Positions 7,134 through 16,147 of a DNA stretch of 64,000 bases are shown here, piece after piece. The first letter of the stretch is position 1. Every line of letters begins with the position of its first letter. The DNA lies in assembly GCA_036008175.1 (NCBI GenBank), contig DASYOB010000147.1, positions 1-64,000 of the forward strand, in the 5' to 3' direction. The DNA comes from DATARH01 sp036008175 (GTDB lineage: Bacteria > Pseudomonadota > Alphaproteobacteria > ATCC43930 > CGMCC-115725). The translations under genes were made by a program, and so were the position numbers. The notes below the pieces were generated by a model. The model had not been told where the DNA came from, did not search any database, and saw nothing but the letters and a program-made list of their open reading frames with translations.

Positions 7134-9443
7134 CTAGGTATGCTCCGAGGGCGGCGGATCGAACGCCTTGATCGGCGGCAAGTCGCCCTCAAAACGCTCG
7201 ATCTCGATCAGGCTGAGCTGGCCAGTGCAGCCTTGCGCGAGGCGGGATGTCCCGGCATCGCGCGTCAGCACGTTCGGGTTACCGTGCACGCAGAAGGGCT
7301 CCGCGGCAGCCGGGTCTTGCGGGTCGTACCAGGCGCCGGTCGAAAGCTGCGCCACGCCAGGGCGCAACGCATGGCTCAGCACTGCGCCGGCCAGGCAGGC
7401 GCCGCGGTCGTTGTAAAGGCGCACGATGTCGCCGTCGCGGATGCCGCGCGCCGCGGCGTCCCGCGGATGGATGCGCACCGGCTCTCGCCCGTTGATCTTC
7501 GACGCAAGACTGATGGCGCCGAAATCGAGCTGGCTGTGCAGCCGGGTCGCCGGCTGATTGGCGATCAGCTGCAGCGGGTAACGCGCCGCGGCTTCCGACC
7601 CGGCGCCCTCGACCGGGGGCAGCCAGGTCGGATGGCCGGGACAATCCGGGTAGCCGAAACCGGCGATCGTCGCCGAGGCGATCTCCACCTTGCCGCTCGG
7701 CGTCGGTAAGGGTGCGCGCTCGGGATCGCGGCGAAATGCGCGGGTGATGCCGCCATCCCAGGCCATGACCGGCAGGACCAGTTCGCCGTCTTCCCAGAAC
7801 TGATCGAAATCCGGCGCATTGATGCCGCGCTCGGCAAGGGCGCGGCGGGTCGGTTCATAGATGTGCGCGAGCCACTGTCGGGCCGAACGGTTTTCGGTGA
7901 ACGCCTCGGCAAAGCCGAGCCGCTCGGCCAGGCCGGTGAAGATGTCGTGATCGTCGCGCGCCTGCTGGTAGGGATCAACCGCCCGATGCATCGCGGTCAA
8001 TAGTGGGTCCCCGGCGGAGGCGCCGATATCATCGCGCTCCAGCGTTATCGTCGCCGGCAGGACGATATCGGCGTGGCGGGCGGTCGCGGTCCATGCCGAT
8101 TCATGCACGATCACCGTATCGGGACGGGCGAACGCGAGGCGCAGCCGTGCAAGGTCCTGGTGATGGTGGAACGGGTTGCCGCCGGCCCAGTAGACGAGCC
8201 GGATGTCGGGATAGGTCAGATGCTGGCCGTCATAGTCAAACGCCTCGCCGGGGTGCAGCAGCATGTCGGCGACCCGCGCCACCGGGATGAATTCGGAGAT
8301 GCTGTTACGCCCTGCCGGCAAAGTCGGCAGCGGCACCTCTAGCGGCGGCTTGCCGGTGTTCGAGGTCGATCCCAGCGCGTAGGCGAACCCGCCGCCCGGC
8401 AGCCCGATCTGGCCGAGCATCGCGGACAGCACCACGCCCATCCACACCGGCTGCTCGCCATGCTCGGCGCGCTGCAAAGATTGCGAGCAGGTGATCAATG
8501 TGCGTCGCCCGAGGCAGCGCCGCGCCAGCTCGGCGATCTCGCTTGCCGGAATGCCACAGATCGCGGCGGCCCAGCCGGCATCCTTCGGCTGACCGTCGTT
8601 GCGCCCCAGCAGATACGCCTCGAAAGTCTCCCAGCCGACGCAATAGCGGTCGAGAAAAGCGCGGTCGTGCAATTCTTCGCGGACCAGCGTGTGCGCCATC
8701 CCGAGCATCAGCGCAACATCGCTGCCGGGGCGGATCGGGTGCCAGACCGAGTCGACCGATCCGGGCAGATCGTCGCGCAGCGGGCCGATCAGGTGAAATT
8801 CGACGCCGCGCCGGCGCGCTGAGTTGAGATGGTCGCGAGCGATGTGCTGGCTGGTACCGCCGCCGCCGACATCGTTGTTCTTCGGTGCCATGCCGCCAAA
8901 GGCAAGGACCAGCGTGCTTTCACCAGCCAGTTCGGCCCAGCTGACATTGTTGCCGGCGACCGCCGCTTGCGGGCCGATGACATGCGGCAGGATCACCGCC
9001 GCCGCGCCCGAACTGTAGCTGTTGACCGAGCGGACATAGCCGCCGGCGAGGTTCAGAAAGCGATGGATCTGGCTCTGCGCATGATGAAAGCGTCCGGCGC
9101 TGGCCCAGCCATAGGACCCGCCGTAGACCGCGCGCGGCCCGTGCGCCGCATAAATTCGGCGCAGTTCCGCGGCTGCCCGGTCGAGGACTTCCGGCCAGGA
9201 GACCGGCACGAATTCATCACAACCCCGGCGCTCATCCGGTCCCGGTCCGCCCTCCAGCCAGCCACGCCGAATCATCGGATGGGCGATCCGCGCCGGGTGG
9301 GATACCGAAGCAGCGATATTGCCGAGCAAGGCCGAGGGATCGGGATCGCGCGGGTGGGGAACGATCTCGACGCCGCGATCCCGCACCAGCACCGAAAAGG
9401 CCCCCCAATGGGAGCTGTGCGGCAAGCTTCGAATTGCAGTCAT
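7134..9443 (-). CDS. bisC: Molybdopterin oxidoreductase, biotin/DMSO/TMAO sulfoxide reductase type
   Basis: A 769-residue Mo-bisMGD enzyme of the DMSO reductase family. SSHWGAF at the N-terminus, the YGGSYGWASAGRFHHAQ segment containing the presumed Ser ligand to Mo, and the C-terminal molydopterin dinucleotide-binding domain (LQLIANQPATRLHSQLD) place it in the BisC/TorA/DorA branch. It has no N-terminal Cys cluster and no Tat signal, so it should be cytoplasmic, like BisC, which reduces biotin sulfoxide and methionine sulfoxide. The ATG at 9443 is chosen because the family fold begins right after it. The luciferase-like flavoprotein gene lies 42 bases upstream on the same strand and probably forms an operon with it. 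Confidence 0.85.
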   Translation of the reverse strand: MTAIRSLPHSSHWGAFSVLVRDRGVEIVPHPRDPDPSALLGNIAASVSHPARIAHPMIRRGWLEGGPGPDERRGCDEFVPVSWPEVLDRAAAELRRIYAAHGPRAVYGGSYGWASAGRFHHAQSQIHRFLNLAGGYVRSVNSYSSGAAAVILPHVIGPQAAVAGNNVSWAELAGESTLVLAFGGMAPKNNDVGGGGTSQHIARDHLNSARRRGVEFHLIGPLRDDLPGSVDSVWHPIRPGSDVALMLGMAHTLVREELHDRAFLDRYCVGWETFEAYLLGRNDGQPKDAGWAAAICGIPASEIAELARRCLGRRTLITCSQSLQRAEHGEQPVWMGVVLSAMLGQIGLPGGGFAYALGSTSNTGKPPLEVPLPTLPAGRNSISEFIPVARVADMLLHPGEAFDYDGQHLTYPDIRLVYWAGGNPFHHHQDLARLRLAFARPDTVIVHESAWTATARHADIVLPATITLERDDIGASAGDPLLTAMHRAVDPYQQARDDHDIFTGLAERLGFAEAFTENRSARQWLAHIYEPTRRALAERGINAPDFDQFWEDGELVLPVMAWDGGITRAFRRDPERAPLPTPSGKVEIASATIAGFGYPDCPGHPTWLPPVEGAGSEAAARYPLQLIANQPATRLHSQLDFGAISLASKINGREPVRIHPRDAAARGIRDGDIVRLYNDRGACLAGAVLSHALRPGVAQLSTGAWYDPQDPAAAEPFCVHGNPNVLTRDAGTSRLAQGCTGQLSLIEIERFEGDLPPIKAFDPPPSEHT

Positions 9444-9485
9444 CAGCGCGTTATCGCACAGACCACTTCGGGCGCTCCGCAAAAA

Positions 9486-10499
9486 TCACCGTTGCGAGCG
9501 AAGCTCGGGGGTCATCGCGCCGTGCACATCCGCCACGATCTCGAACGACCGTTTGCGTTTGCCGTGATCGAAGATGTTCGCGGTCACCATCAGCTCGTCG
9601 GCGCCGGTGCGGCGGATGAACTCTTCGAGCTCCCGCCGCACCGTGTTCGGCCCGCCAACGATAGCGGCGCCCAGCGCATCCGCCAGGATGGCACGGGGGT
9701 AGGGATCGAGTTGCGCCTCGAAATCCGCAACCGGCGCGGGCACCCGGCTCGGCCGCCCGGTCCGGTTGTTCAGCGAGGCTTGCTGCAATGACGAGAACAG
9801 GAAGCGCGCTTCCTCATCCGATTCCGCGGCGACCACGGTGACCCCGAGCATGAGGTTGGGCGCGGCAAGCTGCGCGGACGGACGGAACCGCTCGCGATAG
9901 ATCGCGATCGCCTCCATCATCATCGCCGGCGCGAAATGCGAGGCGAAGGCGAAAGGCAGGCCCAGATAGGCCGCCAGCTGCGCGCCGAAGGTGCTCGAAC
10001 CGAGGATCCAGATCGGTACCCGGAGACCGGCGCCGGGAACTGCCTGCACGGCCTGACCCGGCTCGGCCGGCTCGAAATAGCCCATCAATTCGACGACATC
10101 CTGGGGGAAGTTATCGGCGCCGCCGAGCATGGCGCGGCGCACCGCGCGGGCGGTGGCCTGATCCGAACCCGGCGCGCGGCCGAGGCCCAGCTCCACGCGG
10201 CCAGGATGCAGCGCGGCGAGTGTGCCGAATTGTTCGGCGATCAAGAGCGGCGCGTGGTTCGGCAACATGATGCCGCCGGCGCCGATCCGGATATGGCGCG
10301 TGCCGGCGGCAACGTGGGCGAGCGCTACCGCTGTCGCGGCGCTGGCGATGCCCGGTAGGTTGTGATGTTCGGCCATCCAGTAGCGCCGGTATCCGAGCGC
10401 CTCGACATGGCGCGCGAGGTCGAGCGAATTGCGCAGCGCCTGGCCGGCATCGCTGCCTTCGGTAATCGGCGAGAGATCGAGAACGGACAGTGGAACCAT
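9486..10499 (-). CDS. LLM-class flavin-dependent oxidoreductase
   Basis: A 337-residue bacterial-luciferase-like monooxygenase or reductase. Family marks are LDLARHVEALGYRRYWMAEHHN near the N-terminus, TRHIRIGAGGIMLPNHAPLLIAEQ, and HPGRVELGLGRAPGSD at the flavin site. It probably binds FMN (or F420). It precedes the BisC-like gene in the same direction, which suggests a flavoprotein partner in sulfur-compound oxidation or sulfoxide reduction. A mobile element ends only 39 bases upstream of its ATG (target duplication 10531-10538), so the operon's native promoter may be displaced. Confidence 0.82.
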   Translation of the reverse strand: MVPLSVLDLSPITEGSDAGQALRNSLDLARHVEALGYRRYWMAEHHNLPGIASAATAVALAHVAAGTRHIRIGAGGIMLPNHAPLLIAEQFGTLAALHPGRVELGLGRAPGSDQATARAVRRAMLGGADNFPQDVVELMGYFEPAEPGQAVQAVPGAGLRVPIWILGSSTFGAQLAAYLGLPFAFASHFAPAMMMEAIAIYRERFRPSAQLAAPNLMLGVTVVAAESDEEARFLFSSLQQASLNNRTGRPSRVPAPVADFEAQLDPYPRAILADALGAAIVGGPNTVRRELEEFIRRTGADELMVTANIFDHGKRKRSFEIVADVHGAMTPELRSQR

Positions 10500-10530
10500 C
10501 GGGCCACCATCGCACTTGAAGCAGTCGCGG

Positions 10531-10538
10531 GAAAGTCC
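10531..10538. repeat. Target-site duplication, left copy (GAAAGTCC)
   Basis: The 8 bases GAAAGTCC stand immediately outside the left terminus of the 5.0-kb element and recur exactly at 15557-15564 immediately outside the right terminus. This is the signature of transposition with an 8-bp staggered cut. Confidence 0.9.
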
Positions 10539-10629
10539 GGTACTGCCTCAGTTTGAATTTCGGCTTTGGCTGTAATGCCGTCGTTGGCTCATGCGCGTGC
10601 CAATGGCGAAGATGCGCCGATAGCGGACG
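10539..10629 (+). repeat. Left-end sequence of the cargo element family, copy 1
   Basis: This 91-bp segment matches 28547-28637 with only about four mismatches, and similarity stops abruptly after it. It begins with the terminal inverted repeat containing TGCCTCAGTTTGAAT and continues with subterminal sequence. It ends 15 bases before the stop codon of the STAND regulator gene. Confidence 0.9.
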
Positions 10630-10644
10630 CCACGTCACCGATAA

Positions 10645-13500
10645 TCAAAGAGCGTCAAGAAGGGTCTTTGCCGCTCTCAGATCGGCCGTGGCGAAGCCCT
10701 CGGTGAAGCGATCGTAGACCGATTGGAGGAGCGTCAGCGCGTCGGCCGAACGGCTTTGATCCTGCAGCAGCCGAGCCAGGCTGGTAGCCGTGCGCAGTTC
10801 CCAAGACAAGGCACCTTGCCGGCGGGCCCAATCGAGCGCTTGCTCGTAGAGATCTGTCGCAATCCGGGTTCCGTCTGGATGGCCTTGGAGGCGCGTTATA
10901 TTGCCTCGAATATGCAGCAATTCCGGCATGCACCACAGCTCTTCCGAAGCCGTCGCGCGCCTAACCGCTTCCTCGATCGCCGCGGCTGCATCGGCGATCT
11001 GCCCTCCGCGTGCCAAGATCTCAGCAAAAGAAGCAAGAAAAGTCGTGAAGTGGAAGTCGAACTGGGTTTCCCGGAATTCGGCGATCGCGGCACCCATCAG
11101 CGCAATCGCTGTTTCTCGGTCTCCCTCCCTTTCGCGCAGCCAGCCGCGCCACGCGAGGGTGTGAGCGTGCCATACCCTCAGCCCAAACTTCTCGCCGCGC
11201 TCGATCAGCATGGTGACATACCGCGTTGTCGCCGCGTCGTCGCCGACCCAGGCTGACACGAGACAAGCGCCGTCGGCCAGAGCGAAGCAGAGCGAAGTCG
11301 TATGATCGAGGGCCACCGCCTCGTCCACGCCGGCAGCGGCGGTGCTGACCGCCTGGTCGGGAAAGCCTTGCACCCAGAGGATACGAGCGAGGTGAAATAA
11401 CGCCGCGACCCTCTGGTCGAGACCAAACCGCACTGCCTGCAAGCGCGATCTGATCGCGGGAGACCGCGCGAGCAATCGCTCTATCCGTTCTCGGGCGCCG
11501 CGCGGATCGCCAAGCAGAAACAGCGACACGCCCACGATTCGGTCCGCCTGCAGCAGATCCGACGGATCAGCTTTCTTCTGGGCGGCCGCGCGAAACCGGT
11601 GCGCACAAGTCAGGCCTTTGCGGTATTCGCCGACTCGGAAATGATAGAGAAAGAGCCCGTAAAGGGCCCGTAACTGCTGGTCGAGGTCGTCGAGTTCCTC
11701 GGCCAATTCGAGCGCCCGGTTCCACGCGCTTCCGACCGCATCCACGGTTCCGGCGGTACCAAGTAGGGCGCTTGCCCTGGCCGCCTGCAGAAACATTTCG
11801 CGGGAGCGATCGGGTTTTCCCGAGCGTGCCAGGGCGTCGAGCGCGCGATCGACCCAGCCGCGACACTCCGTCAACAGCGACAGTTGTACCCACAAGGGCA
11901 CTGCCGCAGCTGTCGACGCCACACCGATCGACGCATCGCCGGGGTCGGCGAACGCCCAGTCGAGGGCCGCGCGCAAATTGTCGATTTCCCGGCCGTAGTC
12001 GGCCAGCCATTCGGCCGCGGGTCGGCTTTCCCATTCTGCTCCCGCGTGCTCGAACAGATCCTGGTAATACGCCGCGTGGCACCGCGCGAGCGTGTCGCGC
12101 TCGCCGCTTTCGGTCAGCTTCTCAAGCGCATAGGCTCGGGTGGTGTCGAGAAGCCGATAGCGCCTGATACTGCCGCCGGCATCCACGGTAACGAGTGACT
12201 TTGCCAGCAGACTGGAAAGTCCGTCGGCGACCTCTGACGGCGCGTTCTCAGGGTTCGCTGCTACCGCAGTGGCTGCTTGGAGACCAAAGGGTCCTGCGAA
12301 GACCGCCAACCGCCGTAGGATCACACGCTCCGGCTCGGTCAGCAACGCGTAGCTCCAGTCGAGCGTCGCCCGCAAGGTCTGATGTCGCGGTAATGCCGTC
12401 CGCCTTCCACCGGACATCAGCCCGAGGCGATCGTCGAGACGCCTTGCGACTTCGTCGACCCCGAGCGCGGCGACGCGCGCCGCCGCTAGTTCGATCGCGA
12501 GCGGGATGCCGTCGAGCCGCCGGCAGATCGCCGCGATCGTCGTCATGAGGTTCCGATCAGAAGCAAAATGCGCCCCTGCCGCCCGCGCGCGCTCAATGAA
12601 CAGCCGAACGGCGCCGTACCGCAAAGGCTGATCGTCGTCAGCGGCGTCATCCAACGGCACGGCGAGCGGTCGTAGCGCATAGACCCATTCGCCCTCCGCT
12701 CGCAGCGGCTCGCGACTGGTGGCGATAATATGCAGTGTCGGGCTGGTTCTCAGAAGGACCTCCGCGAAGGCCGCGGCGTCATCGATCACGTGCTCGCAGG
12801 TGTCCAACACCAGCAACAAGCGCCGATTGGCGAGCGCCTGCGCCACGCGCTGGACCGACGCCTCGCCACCGCCGAGCTCCAGCCCCAGCGCCGCTGCCAC
12901 CGCGGCAGGCACCAGAGCCGGATCGGCAAGGCCGGAGAACTCGGCCAGCCAGACGCCGTCGGCCGAGTGCGGCCGCAACTCGCGCGCCAGGACGAGCGCC
13001 AGCGCCGTCTTCCCGATGCCCCCGGCGCCGGTCAGCGTAACCAGCCGATGTTCGGTTGCGAGGTTCAGGATTTCGCTGAGTTCCTCTTCGCGGCCGATCA
13101 GCTCGGACACCGCTTCCGGTACGTTGGTCAATGGCAGGACCGACGCGGATGGCGCCACTATCGGGCGAACGGCCGAGCTCGGGCCCGCGGAGAGCTCGCG
13201 AACGTCGCCGGTAAACTGATAACCGCGTCCGGCTACGGTGCGAATGAGCCCGCGCTCCGAACCGAAGGCCTTGCGCAATGTCGTGATCTGAGCGTGGAGA
13301 TTGTTTTCCTCGACGACCCGGTCCGCCCAGACGCGCGCCATCAGCACGTCCTTAGGAACGACCGCTCCAGGTGTCTCAATGAGCGCCAACAACACTTCAA
13401 AAGCGCGACCGCCAAGCTTGATCGGCCGGTCGTCGGAAAGTAGCTCGCGCAGATGCGGCAATAGCCGGAACCGACCGAATGCCACGGATGTACGTTGCAT
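10645..13500 (-). CDS. STAND-type regulator: winged helix, NB-ARC ATPase, TPR-like C-terminus
   Basis: This 951-residue cytoplasmic protein starts with an OmpR/PhoB-type winged helix (residues about 1-95, from VAFGRFRLLPH to VAGRGYQF). A nucleotide-binding NB-ARC domain follows, from LIGREEELSEIL, with Walker A LTGAGGIGKTAL, Walker B RLLLVLDTCEHV and the sensor ATSREPLRAEGE. The remaining 500 residues are helical TPR-like repeats. The architecture is that of AfsR/MalT-like ligand-gated regulators. An upstream ATG at 13560 would add 20 residues outside the domain, so 13500 is preferred. It is the last of three co-directional genes in the element and may control them. The ligand is unknown. Confidence 0.85.
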   Translation of the reverse strand: MQRTSVAFGRFRLLPHLRELLSDDRPIKLGGRAFEVLLALIETPGAVVPKDVLMARVWADRVVEENNLHAQITTLRKAFGSERGLIRTVAGRGYQFTGDVRELSAGPSSAVRPIVAPSASVLPLTNVPEAVSELIGREEELSEILNLATEHRLVTLTGAGGIGKTALALVLARELRPHSADGVWLAEFSGLADPALVPAAVAAALGLELGGGEASVQRVAQALANRRLLLVLDTCEHVIDDAAAFAEVLLRTSPTLHIIATSREPLRAEGEWVYALRPLAVPLDDAADDDQPLRYGAVRLFIERARAAGAHFASDRNLMTTIAAICRRLDGIPLAIELAAARVAALGVDEVARRLDDRLGLMSGGRRTALPRHQTLRATLDWSYALLTEPERVILRRLAVFAGPFGLQAATAVAANPENAPSEVADGLSSLLAKSLVTVDAGGSIRRYRLLDTTRAYALEKLTESGERDTLARCHAAYYQDLFEHAGAEWESRPAAEWLADYGREIDNLRAALDWAFADPGDASIGVASTAAAVPLWVQLSLLTECRGWVDRALDALARSGKPDRSREMFLQAARASALLGTAGTVDAVGSAWNRALELAEELDDLDQQLRALYGLFLYHFRVGEYRKGLTCAHRFRAAAQKKADPSDLLQADRIVGVSLFLLGDPRGARERIERLLARSPAIRSRLQAVRFGLDQRVAALFHLARILWVQGFPDQAVSTAAAGVDEAVALDHTTSLCFALADGACLVSAWVGDDAATTRYVTMLIERGEKFGLRVWHAHTLAWRGWLREREGDRETAIALMGAAIAEFRETQFDFHFTTFLASFAEILARGGQIADAAAAIEEAVRRATASEELWCMPELLHIRGNITRLQGHPDGTRIATDLYEQALDWARRQGALSWELRTATSLARLLQDQSRSADALTLLQSVYDRFTEGFATADLRAAKTLLDAL

Positions 13501-13609
13501 GAGTTTCGTATCTTTTCGAGGCCGGTGCGCTGTTGCTAAGCGCCTCCGAACGCGCGCCAATCCGTTTTCCGAGCTACGGGCCGAAGGCGCCGAAAAAACT
13601 GGATCCCGG

Positions 13610-14299
13610 TCACCAAGGCAGCGTCTTGTCGAACCGGTCGACGTAGCGCAGGCCCGCCTTCCCGTGATTCTTCACCAGCATGTCGGCGACCAGAGGGATG
13701 CACTCTTCGACCGTGAATGTGGCGCCGGGCCCCCCCATCTCGGTCTGGATAAAGCCAGGCGCGACGACGAGCTTGGCGCGGCGATCATCGGGGCGATGAG
13801 CCGCGTAGCACTTCATCAGCATGTCGAGCGCGGCCTTGCTCGAAGCGTAGAGGTCCCAATGGCCTGGGTTGTTGGTGATACTGCCTAGTTCGGAGGACAT
13901 GGCGGCGATCGTGCCGTTCGGCGCGACGATATCCTCGAAGATCTCGATCAGCCGCACCGGGCTGAAAGCGTTGACGAGCATCATGTCGAGGAAGTCCTGA
14001 ACCGGCGCCGTGCCGGGCGTCGCTGTGATCGACTTTGCGATCCCGGCATTGACGAACAGCATATCTATCGTGCGGCCGTCGAGACGCCGGCGCAGCGCGC
14101 GGACGCTGCCCTCGTCAGCGATGTCTGCGAGTTCGTCTTCAAGGCTCGCGGGGAAGCGCGCCTTCAGGGCGTCAAGCGCTGGGGACTTGCCACGCATGGT
14201 CGCGATGACACGCCAGTCGCGGCTGCAGAATTGCTCGGCGAGCGCGAGGCCGAGGCCGCGCGAGGCCCCGACGATGAGGATGGTCGACTTGGTGGCCAT
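13610..14299 (-). CDS. SDR-family NAD(P)-dependent oxidoreductase
   Basis: A 229-residue short-chain dehydrogenase/reductase with the coenzyme-binding GASRGLGLA near residue 10, the NAG motif (VNAGIAKS), the catalytic LYASSKAAL containing Tyr-x3-Lys, and the GFIQTEMGG cofactor loop. A GGAG ribosome binding site six bases upstream supports the ATG at 14299 rather than the one at 14326. It lies between the TetR gene (upstream) and the STAND regulator (109 bases downstream), all on one strand within the mobile element. It is probably the only enzyme of the cargo, with an unknown small-molecule substrate. Confidence 0.87.
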   Translation of the reverse strand: MATKSTILIVGASRGLGLALAEQFCSRDWRVIATMRGKSPALDALKARFPASLEDELADIADEGSVRALRRRLDGRTIDMLFVNAGIAKSITATPGTAPVQDFLDMMLVNAFSPVRLIEIFEDIVAPNGTIAAMSSELGSITNNPGHWDLYASSKAALDMLMKCYAAHRPDDRRAKLVVAPGFIQTEMGGPGATFTVEECIPLVADMLVKNHGKAGLRYVDRFDKTLPW

Positions 14300-14579
14300 T
14301 GTCGTTCTCCAAAACCAAATTTCCATGGATGCCGGTGCAGCGGGTCAGGCGCGTCCGCGAGAGCTTCGCGCCGTGTCCGGCAAGGGGAGTGTGTGGCCCT
14401 AACGGCGCAACATCCGCACAGGCCGGCGCCGCAGCCGAAGCGTGTTCCGGCGAGCCCAAGCTCGCCGCGCAGAACCCATAAGAGCGAAGTGTCAGCCGCG
14501 CTCTCGACCGTGAATCGAGCACCGTTGCAGATGATCTCGTCATGGCCGTGCTCGCGACGAGCGCTTCGCCGCCGCGCTG

Positions 14580-15203
14580 TTACGCCTGTCGCTCAGAAGC
14601 ATCCGAGGCAAGGATCCCGGACAGTATCGTCCTGACCAACGTGGCGGCCAAGTCATCAGTGAGCGGGGCGTGGCCGACCAGCAGTCTGAGGTAGATCGGA
14701 CCGTAGATTTGGTCGAGGACCATCGTCGGATCGAGATCCGGTCGCACGTGTCCGGCGGCTTGGGCCGCTTCCAGGATGGCGACGCCGCACCGCCGGCGCG
14801 GCTCCAGCCAGCGTTCGCGGATCGCAGCGGCGAGTTCCGGATCACGTTGCGCCTCGCCGATAAGGCCCGCGAGGATCGGACCGATGGTGGTGTCGCGGAA
14901 TAGCGCCAGCACTGCGCTGACCTGGGTCACGAGATCCTGCTTCACGTCGCCGGTGAGGGTCGTGTCGATGGACGGCGAGACAAGCGTGTAGAAGCCGTCC
15001 AGCGCGAGCGCACCCTTCGAGGGCCACCATTTGTAAATGGTCACCTTGCTGGCGCCGGACAGTCTGGCGACGCCTTCGATTGAAAACCCTTTGATGCCGG
15101 CCTGCAGCAATAACTGACCAGCGCCGGCGAGCACCGCATCCCTAACGGACAGCTGGCGAGGCCTGCCACGTTTGACGTCGGGGTTGGCTTTCGTGTCGGC
15201 CAT
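14580..15203 (-). CDS. TetR/AcrR-family transcriptional regulator
   Basis: A 207-residue repressor. The helix-turn-helix spans about residues 15-60 (RDAVLAGAGQLLLQAGIKG, IEGVARLSGASKVTIYKWW), and a C-terminal ligand/dimer domain of the TetR_C_11-like kind (EPRRRCGVAILEAA) follows. The gene heads the cargo operon of the mobile element, and its upstream region (15204-15280) holds AT-rich sequence with repeated ACGCATCGT motifs that could be its operator. It probably represses itself and the SDR gene in response to the SDR's substrate. Confidence 0.87.
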   Translation of the reverse strand: MADTKANPDVKRGRPRQLSVRDAVLAGAGQLLLQAGIKGFSIEGVARLSGASKVTIYKWWPSKGALALDGFYTLVSPSIDTTLTGDVKQDLVTQVSAVLALFRDTTIGPILAGLIGEAQRDPELAAAIRERWLEPRRRCGVAILEAAQAAGHVRPDLDPTMVLDQIYGPIYLRLLVGHAPLTDDLAATLVRTILSGILASDASERQA

Positions 15204-15280
15204 GGCGTTTATCCAATAATGAACGCATCGTGCAGGAATTTAATACACTGTACGCATCGTTCAATATCAAGGGGTCGCGC
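15204..15280 (-). promoter_or_regulatory. Candidate promoter/operator of the TetR gene
   Basis: Just upstream of the TetR ATG lies an AT-rich stretch containing two copies of ACGCATCGT (15223-15231 and 15252-15260, 29 bp apart). The outer edges also read TGAACG and CGTTCA, which makes the region partly palindromic. It contains TTTAATACACT, a possible -10-like box. The spacing and symmetry are what an autoregulated TetR operator often shows. This is inferred from sequence only. Confidence 0.4.
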
Positions 15281-15474
15281 AAATTCCCAGCGCCACGTTC
15301 ATCTCGCTGCCGGGGTTCGATCACGCCGCCGCGTTCACGCGCACCGACCGAGTGGTACCGCTCATCACCAAATTCTTACAAGGTTGAGGTCGGCGGCGTC
15401 GAAGCGTGGTCCGGCGTCGCGCCGCATCAATGACGGAACTGATAATGCATCAATCTCCGGGCGATGGCAGCTTT

Positions 15475-15556
15475 GGGGGCAACAGCCGAAGATCGTTCGC
15501 GTCCCACTCTCGGCGGGTCAGCGTCCGACAGCGGACATTCAAACTGAGGCACTACC
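15475..15556 (-). repeat. Right-end sequence of the cargo element family, copy 1
   Basis: This 82-bp segment matches 29888-29969 with a single mismatch (GCGTCC versus GCATCC). Read from 15556 leftward it starts with the terminal inverted repeat containing TGCCTCAGTTTGAAT, as the left end does. Confidence 0.92.
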
Positions 15557-15564
15557 GAAAGTCC
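15557..15564. repeat. Target-site duplication, right copy (GAAAGTCC)
   Basis: Exact copy of 10531-10538, directly abutting the right terminus. Removing the element and one copy restores a continuous intergenic sequence between the luciferase-like gene and the 126-residue hypothetical gene. Confidence 0.9.
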
Positions 15565-15613
15565 GCTTCTGGCAACGGCTTGGCGCGGCTCGGCGGCGCT
15601 CAGCGGCCCTGCT

Positions 15614-15994
15614 TCAATGCAGCCGCTTCTCCTCCCCCAACCACGCGCTGGGCATCTGCGCGTAATTGGGCTGCGCGAGGCAATGTCCCAAGAACGCGGA
15701 TGCCAGCAGACAACGCCGTACAAGGGTGAGCATTTGCGCGATGTCGCCCGGTATTCTCGCAAGATCTTCGATCAAGCGCAGCGGGCTCTCTTCGCTTTGC
15801 TCGCGCGTCAGTTCGTCCAGGCGCTTCAGCAGCACCTCGTCTTCCTTTTTGACCTTGGCAAGATTTACCAGCGCTTGCCTGGTCAAATCCGGCCCGGTTT
15901 GATTGATGAGCTGCGTTCCATAGAAACTGATATTGTTCACGAGCACGCCCAACCTTTCCCGTTCGGTTGGCGTAAAAAGCATCTTTAGCGGCAT
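15614..15994 (-). CDS. Hypothetical helical protein
   Basis: A 126-residue product starting MPLKMLFTPTERERLGVLVNN. It is rich in charged helical stretches (VNLAKVKKEDEVLLKRLDELTREQ, possibly coiled coil) and has a C-terminal segment with LVRRCLLASAFLGHCLAQ. No signal peptide or membrane span is obvious. A longer frame reaching 16081 is open, but the added N-terminus lacks character. It sits downstream of the MarR gene on the same strand, 153 bases away. I do not recognise the family. Coding is supported by amino-acid composition rather than by homology. Confidence 0.55.
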   Translation of the reverse strand: MPLKMLFTPTERERLGVLVNNISFYGTQLINQTGPDLTRQALVNLAKVKKEDEVLLKRLDELTREQSEESPLRLIEDLARIPGDIAQMLTLVRRCLLASAFLGHCLAQPNYAQMPSAWLGEEKRLH

Positions 15995-16147
15995 CGGGCA
16001 GACCCTTTGCGATACGGCAACACCCCAGGCACCAATTGGTGCGATGCGGGCGGTTGCATCCCGAACGGGCTCATCAACCAACTTTTAAACGGCACCAGCG
16101 CGAGCTCGGATGCATTAACGCGAAGAACCGCCATTCAAGCCAAAATC

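Larger units (their letters stand above)
10539..15556. mobile_element. 5.0-kb transposase-less cargo element with terminal inverted repeats
   Basis: The left end at 10539 and the complement of the right end at 15556 begin alike: GGTA, one variable base, then TGCCTCAGTTTGAAT, with about 24 of the first 27 bases matching. Perfect 8-bp duplications (GAAAGTCC) flank the unit. Inside are three co-oriented genes: a STAND regulator, an SDR and a TetR regulator. No transposase or recombinase gene is present, so mobilisation in trans is inferred. A second element with nearly identical ends lies at 28547-29969. The 8-bp duplication and GG-starting ends would fit families such as IS1595 or ISL3, but I cannot assign the family from sequence alone. 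Confidence 0.88.
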
